From Pseudomonadota bacterium (GTDB taxonomy: Bacteria > Pseudomonadota > Gammaproteobacteria > Pseudomonadales > Pseudomonadaceae), in contig JAEWGL010000058.1 of NCBI GenBank assembly GCA_023388335.1, positions 1-40,510 of the forward strand: DNA of 40,510 nucleotides, written 5' to 3'. How positions within the stretch are numbered: the stretch's first letter is position 1; each line of letters starts with the position of its first letter. Below, piece after piece: positions 32,605-40,510 of the stretch. Both the position numbers and the translations under genes were made by a program. Under the pieces are notes generated by a model, which did not search any database, was not told the DNA's origin, and worked only from the letters and a program-made list of their open reading frames with translations.

Positions 32605-32615
32605 ATGGAGGCGCC

Positions 32616-32786
32616 ATGTACGCCGTTCACTCCCAAAGGCTTGGCCTTTTCCTCAGGACCGGTGCGTTTCGTCGCAAGACACCTACGCAACGCGTTGACT
32701 CCTGCGCGTCTGCAGGGGTATACAATGCGCCGCGTTTTATCTGTGACTCCAATGCGTACCGCGCACTCTCGTCGACACCCGGTTGA
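32616..32786 (+). CDS. Small ORF in the aroP leader (56 aa), uncertain
   Basis: The ORF has GGAGG 4 bases before its ATG and a CA motif before that, which is more than chance usually gives. But codon use is poor for this genome (AGG, ACA, CTT present), and the product (MYAVHSQRLGLFLRTGAF and onward, basic and cysteine-containing) matches nothing I know. It could be a leader peptide whose translation controls aroP, or the surviving 5' end of a deleted catabolic gene. Confidence 0.25.
   Translation: MYAVHSQRLGLFLRTGAFRRKTPTQRVDSCASAGVYNAPRFICDSNAYRALSSTPG
32695..32724 (+). promoter_or_regulatory. Sigma-70-like promoter before aroP
   Basis: TTGACT (32695-32700), an 18-base spacer and TATACA (32719-32724) make a good sigma-70 promoter. 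Transcripts would begin near 32731 and carry a leader of about 190 bases before the permease ATG. Confidence 0.5.
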
Positions 32787-32923
32787 TTCGCCCAGGGCCC
32801 AGGCCCGGCTGAGACGCCACATGTCCGAGATTCCAAGGTAACCACACCTTGCCCATTCCGCTGCGCCACGAGCGCGGTGGGTCCGATTCCGTCACAGATA
32901 AAAACAAGCAGGTGACTCCGTTC

Positions 32924-34354
32924 ATGAGTGGACACAACACGCAGTCAGGCGAACTCAAGCGCGGCCTGAAAAATCGTCATATCCAATTGATTGCCCTGGG
33001 TGGGGCGATCGGTACCGGGTTGTTCCTGGGCTCGGCCGGGGTAATGAAATCCGCCGGCCCGTCGATGATCCCGGGGTATGCTATCTGCGGCTTCATTGCC
33101 TTCATGATCATGCGCCAACTCGGTGAGATGATCGTCGAAGAGCCGGTGGCCGGCTCCTTCAGCCATTTCGCGCACAAGTACTGGGGTGGCTTCGCCGGCT
33201 TCCTGTCGGGTTGGAACTGCTGGGTGCTGTATATCCTGGTGGGCATGTCCGAACTGTCGGCCGTGGGCAAGTACGTGCACTACTGGTGGCCCGAGATCCC
33301 GGCGTGGGTCACGGCAGCGGCATTCTTCCTGCTGATCAATGCCGTCAACCTGATGAACGTGAAGGTGTTCGGCGAGACCGAGTTCTGGTTCGCGATCATC
33401 AAGGTCGTGGCCATTGTCGGCATGATCGGCCTGGGCAGCTACCTGCTGGTCAGCGGCAGCGGCGGCCCCGAGGCGACGGTGAGCAACCTGTGGGAGCACG
33501 GCGGCTTCTTCCCTAATGGGGTCAGCGGCCTGGTGATGGCGCTGGCGATCATCATGTTCTCGTTCGGCGGCCTGGAAATGCTCGGTTTCACCGCGGCCGA
33601 GGCCGATCAGCCGCGGACCATCATTCCCAAGGCGATCAACCAGGTCATCTACCGCATCCTGATTTTCTACGTCGGTGCCTTGGTGGTGCTGCTGTCGCTG
33701 ACACCATGGGACAGCCTGGTAGCCAGCATCGACGCCTCCGGCGGCAGCTACGGCAGCAGCCCGTTCGTCCAGGTGTTCTCGCTGCTGGGCAGTGACGTGG
33801 CCGCCCACCTGTTGAACTTCGTGGTCCTGACCGCGGCGCTGTCGGTGTACAACAGCGGTACCTACTGCAACGCCCGCATGTTGTACGGCATGGCCGAGCA
33901 GGGCGATGCGCCGGCTAGCCTGGCGAAGATCGACAAGCGCGGCGTGCCGGTGCGGTCGATCCTGGTTTCGGCCGTGGTAACCCTGGTGGCGGTGCTGCTG
34001 AACTACTTCATGCCACAACATGCGCTCGAGCTGCTGATGTCGCTGGTGGTCGCGGCCCTGGTCATCAACTGGGCGATGATCAGCTACTCGCACCTCAAGT
34101 TCCGTCAGCACCTGGACCGTACTGGCCAGAAGCCGTTGTTCAAGGCGCTGTGGTACCCCTATGGCAACTACCTGTGCCTGGCGTTCGTGGTGCTGATCCT
34201 GGGCATCATGCTGCTGATCCCAGGGATCCAGGTCTCGGTCTACGCGATTCCGGTGTGGTTGCTGGTGATGTTCGGCTTCTACCTGCTCAAGAGTCGCCGC
34301 AAGGCCCAGACCCAGGCCCAGGTTACCGGCGCTGCAGGCTCGATCGCCAAATAA
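32924..34354 (+). CDS. aroP: Aromatic amino acid permease, APC family (476 aa)
   Basis: This inner-membrane permease has 12 helices. LKRGLKNRHIQLIALGGAIGTGLFLG (in order; residues about 12-37) and the GxxAFTAAEADQPR-like block FGGLEMLGFTAAEADQPR define the AroP/PheP/ProY branch of the amino acid/polyamine/organocation family. It imports aromatic amino acids with protons; proline or another substrate cannot be ruled out. The start at MSGHNTQ is set by AGGTG 9 bases before it and by AroP N-termini; an in-frame TTG at 32849 is unlikely. It has a long regulated leader and ends before a strong terminator. Confidence 0.88.
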   Translation: MSGHNTQSGELKRGLKNRHIQLIALGGAIGTGLFLGSAGVMKSAGPSMIPGYAICGFIAFMIMRQLGEMIVEEPVAGSFSHFAHKYWGGFAGFLSGWNCWVLYILVGMSELSAVGKYVHYWWPEIPAWVTAAAFFLLINAVNLMNVKVFGETEFWFAIIKVVAIVGMIGLGSYLLVSGSGGPEATVSNLWEHGGFFPNGVSGLVMALAIIMFSFGGLEMLGFTAAEADQPRTIIPKAINQVIYRILIFYVGALVVLLSLTPWDSLVASIDASGGSYGSSPFVQVFSLLGSDVAAHLLNFVVLTAALSVYNSGTYCNARMLYGMAEQGDAPASLAKIDKRGVPVRSILVSAVVTLVAVLLNYFMPQHALELLMSLVVAALVINWAMISYSHLKFRQHLDRTGQKPLFKALWYPYGNYLCLAFVVLILGIMLLIPGIQVSVYAIPVWLLVMFGFYLLKSRRKAQTQAQVTGAAGSIAK

Positions 34355-34376
34355 GCACCTGCGCCAACCGCGATAA

Positions 34377-34411
34377 CGCAAAACCCGGCCTCGTGCCGGG
34401 TTTTGCGTTTT
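34377..34411. terminator. Bidirectional terminator between aroP and the LysR gene
   Basis: Thirteen-base perfect arms (CGCAAAACCCGGC, 34377-34389, and its complement, 34395-34407) with a 5-base loop are followed by TTTTT (34408-34412). The A-rich left flank provides a partial T-run for the convergent LysR gene, whose stop lies at 34412. Confidence 0.9.
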
Positions 34412-35296
34412 TCAGATCTGCGCCAGCAGCCAACTGCGGAAGGCTCGCAGCGACGGCAGCGCCTCGTTGCGCGGTGGGTAGATCAGGTAATAGCTGCGCT
34501 GGCTGGCGAAGGGTAGGCCGGGGCTGAACAGTTCGCCGCTGGCCAGCTCCTCCTCCACCAGAATGCGTGGCACCAGGCCAATGCCGATGCCGGCGCGCAC
34601 GGCCTGGATCAGGTGCGAGGTCAGCTCGAAGCTCGGCCCCAGGCGCATGGCACGGTGGGGCAGGTTGTGGTGGGAGAACCATTCGCCCCAGGCGTGGGGA
34701 TTGTTGGCCACGTTGAGCAGTACTTGCTCGCTGATGCGCGCAGGGCTCCACGCCTGAGGCGCGTGGGCAGCATCGGGTGGCAGGATGACCACCAGTTCCT
34801 CGGCATGCAGGCGATGGCACACCAACCCCGGCAGGTCGCCGTTGGCAACACCGATGGCCGCATCGATCTCGCTGGTGGCAAAGTTGATGGCTTCGATACG
34901 TGAATGGATGTGTACCAGCATGCCCGGGTGTGCCGCGTAGAAGGCATGCAGGCGCGGCAGCAACCATTTCGAGCCAAACGTGGGCAGGGTGGCCAGGCGC
35001 AGGGTGCCGACGCCCGATTGATACGCCAAGGCCTGCAAGGTAGCGCTGCGAATGCGCCCCAAGGCTTCGCTCAGCTCGCGCTGGTACAGGCGGCCGACGT
35101 CGGTCAGCTGGACTTGACGGCCTTCGCGGCGGAACAGGGTCAGGCCCAATTGTTGCTCCAGCGCCTGCACCTGGCGGCTGACGGCGCTCTGGGTCAGCGA
35201 CAGTTCAGCGGCGGCGCGGGTGTAGCTTTCATGTCGGGCGGCAGCCTCGAAGGCCAGCAACAGCGACATGGAGGGCGTCAGGTGGCGGTAATTCAT
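34412..35296 (-). CDS. LysR-family regulator (294 aa), divergent from ydiJ
   Basis: The N-terminal helix-turn-helix reads LLAFEAAARHESYTRAAAELSLTQSAVSRQVQALEQQLG (two parts: about residues 12-27 and 28-50). It is followed by a GcvA/AmpR-type effector domain (GTLRLATLPTFGSKWLLPRL, VRAGIGIGLVPRILVEEE). It is divergent from the YdiJ-type dehydrogenase gene across 150 bases, so it probably controls that gene in response to a hydroxy acid or related metabolite; this is inference from position. Confidence 0.9.
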   Translation of the reverse strand: MNYRHLTPSMSLLLAFEAAARHESYTRAAAELSLTQSAVSRQVQALEQQLGLTLFRREGRQVQLTDVGRLYQRELSEALGRIRSATLQALAYQSGVGTLRLATLPTFGSKWLLPRLHAFYAAHPGMLVHIHSRIEAINFATSEIDAAIGVANGDLPGLVCHRLHAEELVVILPPDAAHAPQAWSPARISEQVLLNVANNPHAWGEWFSHHNLPHRAMRLGPSFELTSHLIQAVRAGIGIGLVPRILVEEELASGELFSPGLPFASQRSYYLIYPPRNEALPSLRAFRSWLLAQI

Positions 35297-35446
35297 TCAT
35301 AAAAGTCATCGATAGCGGCAGGATTATCCGTTTGCCCTGCCTGGGAAAGTACAGGAACATTGGCCTATTCGTCATCCGGAGCAGGGCAGACCCATGCCGC
35401 GATGACAGGTTTTCCGTGAATTAGCCGAAAAAGAGGCCATCCTCCG

Positions 35447-38400
35447 ATGATCGCCCAGCTGCCGACCCAGGCCCCTGCCGACCACTATCCAGCCTTTCTC
35501 GATGCCCTGCGCGCCAGCGGCTTTCGTGGCCAGCTCAGTGCCGACTACGGGACCCGTACCGTGTTGGCCACCGACAACTCCATCTACCAGCGCATGCCCC
35601 AGGCGGCAGTGTTCCCGCTGGACGCCGACGACGTGGCGCGCATCGCCACGCTCATGGCCGAGCCACGCTTTCGTCAGATCAAACTGACCCCGCGCGGTGG
35701 CGGTACAGGCACCAACGGCCAGTCGCTGACCGACGGCATCGTCGTCGACCTGTCGCGGCACATGAACAAGATCCTCCAGATCAATGTCGAGCAGCGTTGG
35801 GTGCGGGTCCAGGCCGGCGTGGTCAAGGACCAGCTCAACGCTGCCCTCAAGCCCCACGGGCTGTTCTTCGCCCCTGAACTGTCCACCTCCAATCGCGCCA
35901 CCGTCGGCGGCATGATCAACACCGATGCCAGTGGCCAGGGCAGTTGTACCTATGGCAAGACCCGCGACCACGTGCTCGAGCTGCACACTGTGCTGCTCGG
36001 CGGCGAGCGCCTGCACAGCCTGCCGATCGACGAACCGGCGCTGGAGCAGGCCTGCGCCGCGCCTGGCCGGGTCGGCGAGGTGTACCGTATGGCCCGGCAG
36101 ATCCAGCAAACCCAGGCCGAACTCATTGCCAGCACCTTCCCCAAGCTCAACCGCTGCCTGACCGGCTACGACCTGGCGCACCTGCGCGACGAGCAGGGAC
36201 GCTTCAACCTCAACAGCGTGCTGTGCGGCGCCGAGGGGTCGCTGGGCTATGTGGTCGAGGCCAAGCTCAATGTCCTGCCGATCCCCAAGTGCGCGGTGCT
36301 GGTCAACGTGCGCTATGCCAGCTTCATGGACGCCCTGCGCGACGCCAACGCGCTGATGGCGCACAAGCCGCTGTCGATCGAGACAGTCGACTCCAAGGTG
36401 CTGATGCTGGCGATGAAGGACATCGTCTGGCACAGCGTCGCCGAGTATTTCCCCTCCGATGCCGCACGGCCGACCCTGGGGATCAACCTGGTGGAGTTCT
36501 GCGGTGACGAGCCAGACGAGGTGAATGCGCGCGTGCGTGCCTTCGTCGCGCACCTGCAGGCCGATACCAGCGTCGAGCGCCTGGGCCACACCCTGGCCGA
36601 AGGCGCCGAGGCGGTCACGCGGGTCTACACCATGCGCAAGCGCTCGGTGGGCCTGCTCGGCAACGTCGAGGGCGAAGTGCGTCCGCAGCCCTTCGTCGAA
36701 GACACGGCGGTACCGCCCGACCAGTTGGCCGATTACATTGCCGAATTCCGTGCGCTGCTGGATGGCTACGGCCTGGCCTATGGCATGTTCGGCCATGTCG
36801 ACGCTGGCGTGCTGCATGTGCGCCCAGCGCTGGACATGAAGGACCCGGCCCAGGCCGCGCTGGTCAAGCCGATCTCCGATGCAGTCGCGGCACTGACCCA
36901 GCGCTACGGCGGCCTGCTCTGGGGCGAGCACGGCAAGGGCCTGCGCTCGGAATACGTGCCCGAGTACTTTGGTGAGCTGTACCCGGCGCTGCAGCGCCTC
37001 AAGGGGGCCTTCGACCCACATAACCAGCTCAACCCTGGGAAGATCTGCACCCCGCCAGACAGCGCCGAAGGCCTGATCAAGGTCAACGAAGCGACGCTGC
37101 GCGGCGACCTTGACCGCACCATCGACGAGCGCGTCTGGCAGAGCTTTGGCAGCGCCGTGCATTGCAACGGCAATGGCGCCTGCTACAACTACGACCCCAA
37201 CGACGCCATGTGCCCGTCGTGGAAAGCCACCCGTGAGCGCCAGCATTCACCCAAGGGCCGCGCCTCGCTGATCCGCGAGTGGTTGCGCCTGCAGGGCGCG
37301 GCCAATATCGACGTGCTCGCCGCCGCGGGCAAGCGCACCACCTGGCTCAAGGGCCTGCCGGCGCGACTGCGCAACAACCGTGCGCGCCAGCAGGGCCAGG
37401 ACGACTTTTCCCATGAGGTCTACGATGCAATGGCCGGCTGCCTGGCGTGCAAGTCGTGCGCGGGGCAATGCCCGATCAAGGTCAACGTCCCGGAGTTCCG
37501 CTCGCGCTTCCTCGAGCTCTACCATGGCCGTTACCAACGGCCGATGCGTGACTACCTGATCGGCTCGCTGGAGTTCACCCTTCCGTACATGGCCTATGCC
37601 CCCGGCCTGTACAACGCTGTGATGGGGTCGAAGTGGGTGAGCAAGCTGCTGGCGGACCAGGTCGGCATGGTCGACAGTCCGCTGCTCAGCCGTTTCAACC
37701 TGCAGTCGACCCTGACTCGCTGCCGGGTTGGCGCGGCCAGCGTACCGGCCCTGCGTGAGCTTACCCCGGCGCAGCGCGAGCGCAGCATCGTGCTGGTCCA
37801 GGACGCCTTTACCCGCTATTTCGAGACGCCGCTGCTGGCCGCCTTTATCGAGCTGGCGCACCGTCTCGGCCATCGGGTATTCCTCGCCCCCTATAGCGCC
37901 AACGGCAAGCCGCTGCACGTACAGGGGTTCCTCGGTGCCTTCGCCAAGGCGGCCATTCGCAATGCCAGCCAGCTCAAGGCCTTGGCTGAGTGCGGCGTGC
38001 CGCTGGTGGGACTGGACCCGGCGATGACCCTGGTCTATCGACAGGAGTACCAGAAAGTCCCGGGGCTGGAGGAGTGCCCGAAGGTGCTGTTGCCACAGGA
38101 ATGGTTGATCGACGTGCTGCCCGAGCAGGCGGTGGCCAAGGCCGCGAGCTTCCGCCTGATGGCCCACTGCACCGAGAAGACCAACGTCCCGGCCAGCACC
38201 CGGCAGTGGGAACAGGTGTTCGCCCGCATGGGGCTCAAGCTGGTCACCGAGGCCACTGGCTGCTGCGGCATGTCCGGCACCTATGGCCACGAGGCGCGCA
38301 ACCAAGGCACCTCGCGGACGATTTTCGAGCAGTCCTGGGCGACCAAGCTGGACAAGGAGGGCGAGGCGCTGGCCACCGGCTACTCCTGCCGCAGCCAGGT

Positions 38401-38467
38401 CAAACGCCTGGCCGGCCGCCAGCTGCGACATCCATTGGAGGTCATCTTGCAGCACGCTTCGCGCTGA
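35447..38467 (+). CDS. ydiJ: YdiJ-type FAD/4Fe-4S D-2-hydroxyacid dehydrogenase (1006 aa)
   Basis: This is a fusion of three parts. An FAD-binding PCMH domain (residues about 50-280; PRGGGTGTNGQSLTDG near 83-98) and the FAD-linked oxidase C-terminal domain run to about 540. An iron-sulfur region carries CNGNGACYNYDPNDAMCP (about 573-590) and the ferredoxin motif CLACKSCAGQCP (about 665-676). Then come CCG-type residues with ATGCCGMSGTYGHE near 940. E. coli YdiJ oxidises D-2-hydroxyglutarate or related D-hydroxy acids and hands electrons to the respiratory chain; the length is about the same (1018). GAGG precedes the ATG. It is divergent from a LysR gene and convergent with the MFS gene. Confidence 0.92.
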   Translation: MIAQLPTQAPADHYPAFLDALRASGFRGQLSADYGTRTVLATDNSIYQRMPQAAVFPLDADDVARIATLMAEPRFRQIKLTPRGGGTGTNGQSLTDGIVVDLSRHMNKILQINVEQRWVRVQAGVVKDQLNAALKPHGLFFAPELSTSNRATVGGMINTDASGQGSCTYGKTRDHVLELHTVLLGGERLHSLPIDEPALEQACAAPGRVGEVYRMARQIQQTQAELIASTFPKLNRCLTGYDLAHLRDEQGRFNLNSVLCGAEGSLGYVVEAKLNVLPIPKCAVLVNVRYASFMDALRDANALMAHKPLSIETVDSKVLMLAMKDIVWHSVAEYFPSDAARPTLGINLVEFCGDEPDEVNARVRAFVAHLQADTSVERLGHTLAEGAEAVTRVYTMRKRSVGLLGNVEGEVRPQPFVEDTAVPPDQLADYIAEFRALLDGYGLAYGMFGHVDAGVLHVRPALDMKDPAQAALVKPISDAVAALTQRYGGLLWGEHGKGLRSEYVPEYFGELYPALQRLKGAFDPHNQLNPGKICTPPDSAEGLIKVNEATLRGDLDRTIDERVWQSFGSAVHCNGNGACYNYDPNDAMCPSWKATRERQHSPKGRASLIREWLRLQGAANIDVLAAAGKRTTWLKGLPARLRNNRARQQGQDDFSHEVYDAMAGCLACKSCAGQCPIKVNVPEFRSRFLELYHGRYQRPMRDYLIGSLEFTLPYMAYAPGLYNAVMGSKWVSKLLADQVGMVDSPLLSRFNLQSTLTRCRVGAASVPALRELTPAQRERSIVLVQDAFTRYFETPLLAAFIELAHRLGHRVFLAPYSANGKPLHVQGFLGAFAKAAIRNASQLKALAECGVPLVGLDPAMTLVYRQEYQKVPGLEECPKVLLPQEWLIDVLPEQAVAKAASFRLMAHCTEKTNVPASTRQWEQVFARMGLKLVTEATGCCGMSGTYGHEARNQGTSRTIFEQSWATKLDKEGEALATGYSCRSQVKRLAGRQLRHPLEVILQHASR

Positions 38468-38514
38468 CTGAAGTGAGGGGCTGTGGTGCAGCCCTGTCGT
38501 CTAGCGGCCGATGT

Positions 38515-39714
38515 TCAGGCCTGGCCCGGTGCCGCGCGCATGTGACGGGCCTGACGATACAGGTACAGGCTCAGCAGCAGGCCGCAGAAGGCGGCGCACG
38601 CGGCAAACAGGAAGATCGACGCAAAGCCGAAGCCTGTCGCTACGGCGCCCACCAGTGGGCCGGTGATCCCCAGCGAGAGATCGATGAACAGCGAGTAGGC
38701 GCCCACCGCGGCGCCGCGGTTGGCTGCCGGCACCAGGTTCACCGCTTCCACGCCCAGGGCCGGAAACACCAGGGAGAAGCCGAAGCCGCTCAACGCGGCC
38801 CCGGCCAGGGCGAGCTCGGCCGTTGGGGCCAGCCACAGCAGCAACAGCCCGAAGGTTTCCACCGTCAGGCAGACGATGGCCACCCGAAAGCCGCCAAGGC
38901 GATTGATCAGGTTGCCGAACAGCAGGCGCGCGCTGATGAAGCTGGCGCCGAACAGGCTCAGGCACAGCGCCGCGTTGTTCCAGTCGTGGCTGGCGTAGTA
39001 GAGAGTGATGAAGGTGGCGATGGTGCCGAAGCCGATCGAGCCCAATGCCAGGCTCGCACCGTGCGGGAACACCCGGCCCAGCACCCGCAGGAAGGACAGG
39101 CGGACGCCGGGAACGATCGGTGCGGCCCGCTTTGGCCAAGCCAGCATCAGGCCGGTGCCAGACAGCAGGATGATGCTGGCGCCCATGCTCCATAGCCCCA
39201 GGGAATTGACCATCACCACGCCCAGCGGCGCGCCGATGGCCAGTGCGCCATAACTGGCGATGCCGTTCCAGGAAATGACCTTGGCCGTGTGTTCGGCGCC
39301 GACCCGGCCGATGCCCCAGCCGATCGAACCCGAGCCTAGCAGGCTTTCGGCGCTGCCCAGCACCAGGCGGCCGGCCAGCAGGCAGGCCAGGCTCAGCCAG
39401 GGCAAATGACCCAGGCCAGTGCTCAGCAGCATGAAGACGCCGCTCAGGCCGCAGCCGGCCAGGCCATAGAGGACGGCCTTCTTGCTGCCCAGGTTGTCGA
39501 TGATGCGGCTGGCATAGGGGCGGCTGAGCAGGGTAGCCAGGTACTGCACGCTGATCACCAGTCCGGCGATCACGGCACTTAGGCCCAGCTCGTTGTGTAC
39601 GTAGCCCGGCAGCACGGCCAAAGGGATGCCGACGTTGAGGTAGCCGATAAAGGTGAACAGGACGATGGAGACGACTTGCAGGGTGACCGCAAAGGGACGG
39701 GGTGTATCGGGCAT
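38515..39714 (-). CDS. MFS transporter, YhhS/YfcJ family (399 aa)
   Basis: Twelve predicted helices. The loop after helix 2 reads SRPYASRIIDNLGSKKA, the MFS signature between helices 2 and 3, and the N-terminal FIGYLNVGIPLAVLPGYVH is typical of the YhhS (UPF0226) branch. Members export arabinose-like sugars or drugs; the true substrate here is unknown. GAAGG lies before the ATG. It ends 47 bases from the ydiJ stop (convergent). The 43-residue gene upstream is on the same strand, but a large inverted repeat lies between them. Confidence 0.9.
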   Translation of the reverse strand: MPDTPRPFAVTLQVVSIVLFTFIGYLNVGIPLAVLPGYVHNELGLSAVIAGLVISVQYLATLLSRPYASRIIDNLGSKKAVLYGLAGCGLSGVFMLLSTGLGHLPWLSLACLLAGRLVLGSAESLLGSGSIGWGIGRVGAEHTAKVISWNGIASYGALAIGAPLGVVMVNSLGLWSMGASIILLSGTGLMLAWPKRAAPIVPGVRLSFLRVLGRVFPHGASLALGSIGFGTIATFITLYYASHDWNNAALCLSLFGASFISARLLFGNLINRLGGFRVAIVCLTVETFGLLLLWLAPTAELALAGAALSGFGFSLVFPALGVEAVNLVPAANRGAAVGAYSLFIDLSLGITGPLVGAVATGFGFASIFLFAACAAFCGLLLSLYLYRQARHMRAAPGQA

Positions 39715-39744
39715 GGAGGCCTTCGGTGCGAGGAATGCTTGACG

Positions 39745-39793
39745 GTGTGAAAACGTGATGACGGGGGAGCCCGCAGGTCAGCCGTTTTCACAC
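39745..39793. promoter_or_regulatory. Perfect 11-bp inverted repeat upstream of the MFS gene
   Basis: GTGTGAAAACG (39745-39755) and CGTTTTCACAC (39783-39793) are perfect reverse complements 27 bases apart, 31 bases before the MFS start. The wide spacing suits a two-half-site operator acting on the MFS gene; a mobile-element scar or terminator of the small gene upstream is the alternative. Confidence 0.4.
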
Positions 39794-39812
39794 AATCGGA
39801 GGGTGTGCGCGG

Positions 39813-39944
39813 TTATTCCTGGTCAGCGCTGGATTGGTCGTCGCCAGCCTGCTCGACGGCCGGTGCAGGCTCGGCGTGGTGAGCGGCAACGGTTTGCTCT
39901 TCAGGTTTCAGGCTTGGGAAGGGAAGATTCGGGATCTCATGCAT
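39813..39944 (-). CDS. Small acidic protein of unknown function (43 aa)
   Basis: An excellent ribosome site (GAGGA, 8 bases before the ATG) leads a 43-residue frame with genome-typical codon use. The product starts MHEIPNLPFPSLKPEEQ and is Pro/Glu/Ala-rich with an acidic tail (AGDDQSSADQE). No signal peptide, membrane helix or known motif is visible; it looks disordered. I do not recognise a family with certainty. The gene lies on the MFS strand but is separated from it by 98 bases with an inverted repeat. Confidence 0.6.
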   Translation of the reverse strand: MHEIPNLPFPSLKPEEQTVAAHHAEPAPAVEQAGDDQSSADQE

Positions 39945-40280
39945 CTCGTCGTTCCTCACAAGTATGTGAAAAGGCTGCGCTAAGCGCGTGGGGGCTTCAA
40001 AAAAGCTCGGGCAGGATACAGCAGTGCGAATGACAATATGAATATTTTCCCAGTCGTCGGTCGGGTTAGCGGGCGGATATCGGACATTACGGAAGCTGCA
40101 CGCTGGCGGCTGGGCGCCGAATATCTGCAAATGGGCTGAGACAGGCCGCCTGTAGCACCGTAGCCATCCAGCCAAGATTTCGCTGTCTGGTTTTAGGGAC
40201 GCTGCGCGCCCCATCGCGGCACAAGGCGCGCTCCCCAGGATTTTCCTATACCCCGAGATTCATTGTGCATGCATGCCTTG
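39945..40280. other. Intergenic stretch without a convincing gene
   Basis: It holds the upstream region of the 43-residue gene, including AT-rich sequence near 40022-40056 that may carry its promoter. No open frame here has a ribosome site and good codon use together, and no RNA gene was recognised. Confidence 0.5.
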
Positions 40281-40436
40281 TGGGAGATCGCCCAGCCCGC
40301 AGGGCTGCGCTGTCGCGCAGAGAACAAGCCTGCAAGCGCGGCGGCACCCTGTAGGAGCCCACTCAGCCCGCTGGGCTGCGCTGTCGCGCAGAGAACAAAG
40401 CCTGCAAGCGCGGCGCAATACTCTGTGGGAGTGGCG
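40281..40436. repeat. Two copies of a 71-bp repeat unit
   Basis: GGGCTGCGCTGTCGCGCAG followed by AGAACAA occurs at 40302 and again at 40373, with flanking matches (CAGCCCGC before, AGCCTGCAAGCGCGGC after). Each unit holds the hairpin CAGCCCGC-NGGGCTG and the palindromic CTGTCGCGCAG. GTAGGAG or GTGGGAG links the units, as in pseudomonad intergenic repeats. Confidence 0.75.
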
Positions 40437-40451
40437 GTTCGGCGCTCCGAC

Positions 40452-40510
40452 TTGCCCGCGAAGCAGGCACCGCGGTGTATGGCACCGGCTTCGCCGGTGT
40501 TCGCGGGCAA
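40452..40510. repeat. REP-type hairpin element at the window end
   Basis: TTGCCCGCGAA (40452-40462) and TTCGCGGGCAA (40500-40510) are perfect outer arms. Inside lies the hairpin CACCGG-CTTCG-CCGGTG (40483-40499). The CGCGGGCAA core is the common REP sequence of P. putida-group genomes. The element may run past the window. Confidence 0.75.

Noticed and set aside
32291..32617. 108-codon minus-strand frame upstream of aroP
   Set aside because: No ribosome site, mixed codon use, overlaps the terminator of rluB and the regulatory sites; no homology I recognise.
35372..37246. 624-codon minus-strand frame opposite ydiJ
   Set aside because: Shadow of the dehydrogenase gene, whose FAD motifs are intact on the plus strand.

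Overview
The window looks like chromosome of a Pseudomonas of the P. putida group. Codon use is strongly GC-rich at third positions. The gene content is typical of pseudomonads (a PlpD-type patatin autotransporter, a YdiJ-type FAD/Fe-S dehydrogenase, a large RTX adhesin), and there are pseudomonad-style intergenic repeats. From memory, not checked, the order recQ - marR - patatin ... trkH ... cpxR/cpxA ... scpA-scpB-rluB - aroP - LysR - ydiJ follows the P. putida KT2440 arrangement, so about 12.7-39.8 kb is ordinary core chromosome. The first ~12.6 kb looks accessory.

Region 1 (1-3680): 3' end of a giant RTX adhesin secreted by a type I system. It shows a 732-bp repeat period, a von Willebrand A domain, RTX nonapeptides and a C-terminal secretion signal. 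The N-terminus and any transporter genes lie outside the window.

Region 2 (3796-12607): a catabolic island. On the minus strand, one tightly packed operon reads Rieske oxygenase - aldehyde dehydrogenase - rubredoxin/rubredoxin-reductase fusion - FAD amine oxidase-like enzyme - EutQ-like cupin. It is divergent from a BCCT-family transporter, which is followed by a LysR regulator. The transporter family and the Glu in the bridging position of the Rieske protein point to uptake and oxidation of a quaternary ammonium compound such as a betaine or carnitine. The substrate is not known. No plant-type ferredoxin reductase of the GbcB/CntB kind is present, and the rubredoxin/reductase fusion is the obvious candidate electron donor. 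Both divergent first genes carry an AANAANAA motif at their translation start, the signature of Hfq/Crc catabolite repression.

Region 3 (12738-24110): DUF454 protein, YecA-family protein, RecQ helicase, MarR regulator with a perfect palindrome at its promoter, PlpD-type patatin autotransporter, SelW-like protein, EamA permease, DUF962 protein, AraC regulator, TrkH potassium transporter and a nitroreductase.

Region 4 (24226-26900): a Cpx-like envelope stress system in the order regulator, CpxP-like periplasmic protein, sensor. There is a CpxR-type box upstream of the cpxP-like gene and an intrinsic terminator before the sensor gene.

Region 5 (26962-32292): yciI-yciB on the minus strand, divergent from an RNase AM (PHP) - YciO - scpA - scpB - rluB run that ends in a clear intrinsic terminator. 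The run combines RNA processing, condensin partners and 23S rRNA pseudouridylation.

Region 6 (32293-39944): an aromatic amino acid permease behind an unusually long leader (TyrR/PhhR-like box, CA motif, small ORF, sigma-70-like promoter); a LysR regulator divergent from the 1006-residue YdiJ-type dehydrogenase; an MFS transporter; and a 43-residue small protein. The window ends (40281-40510) in repeated hairpin elements. I saw no tRNA, rRNA, CRISPR array, intact insertion sequence or prophage gene.
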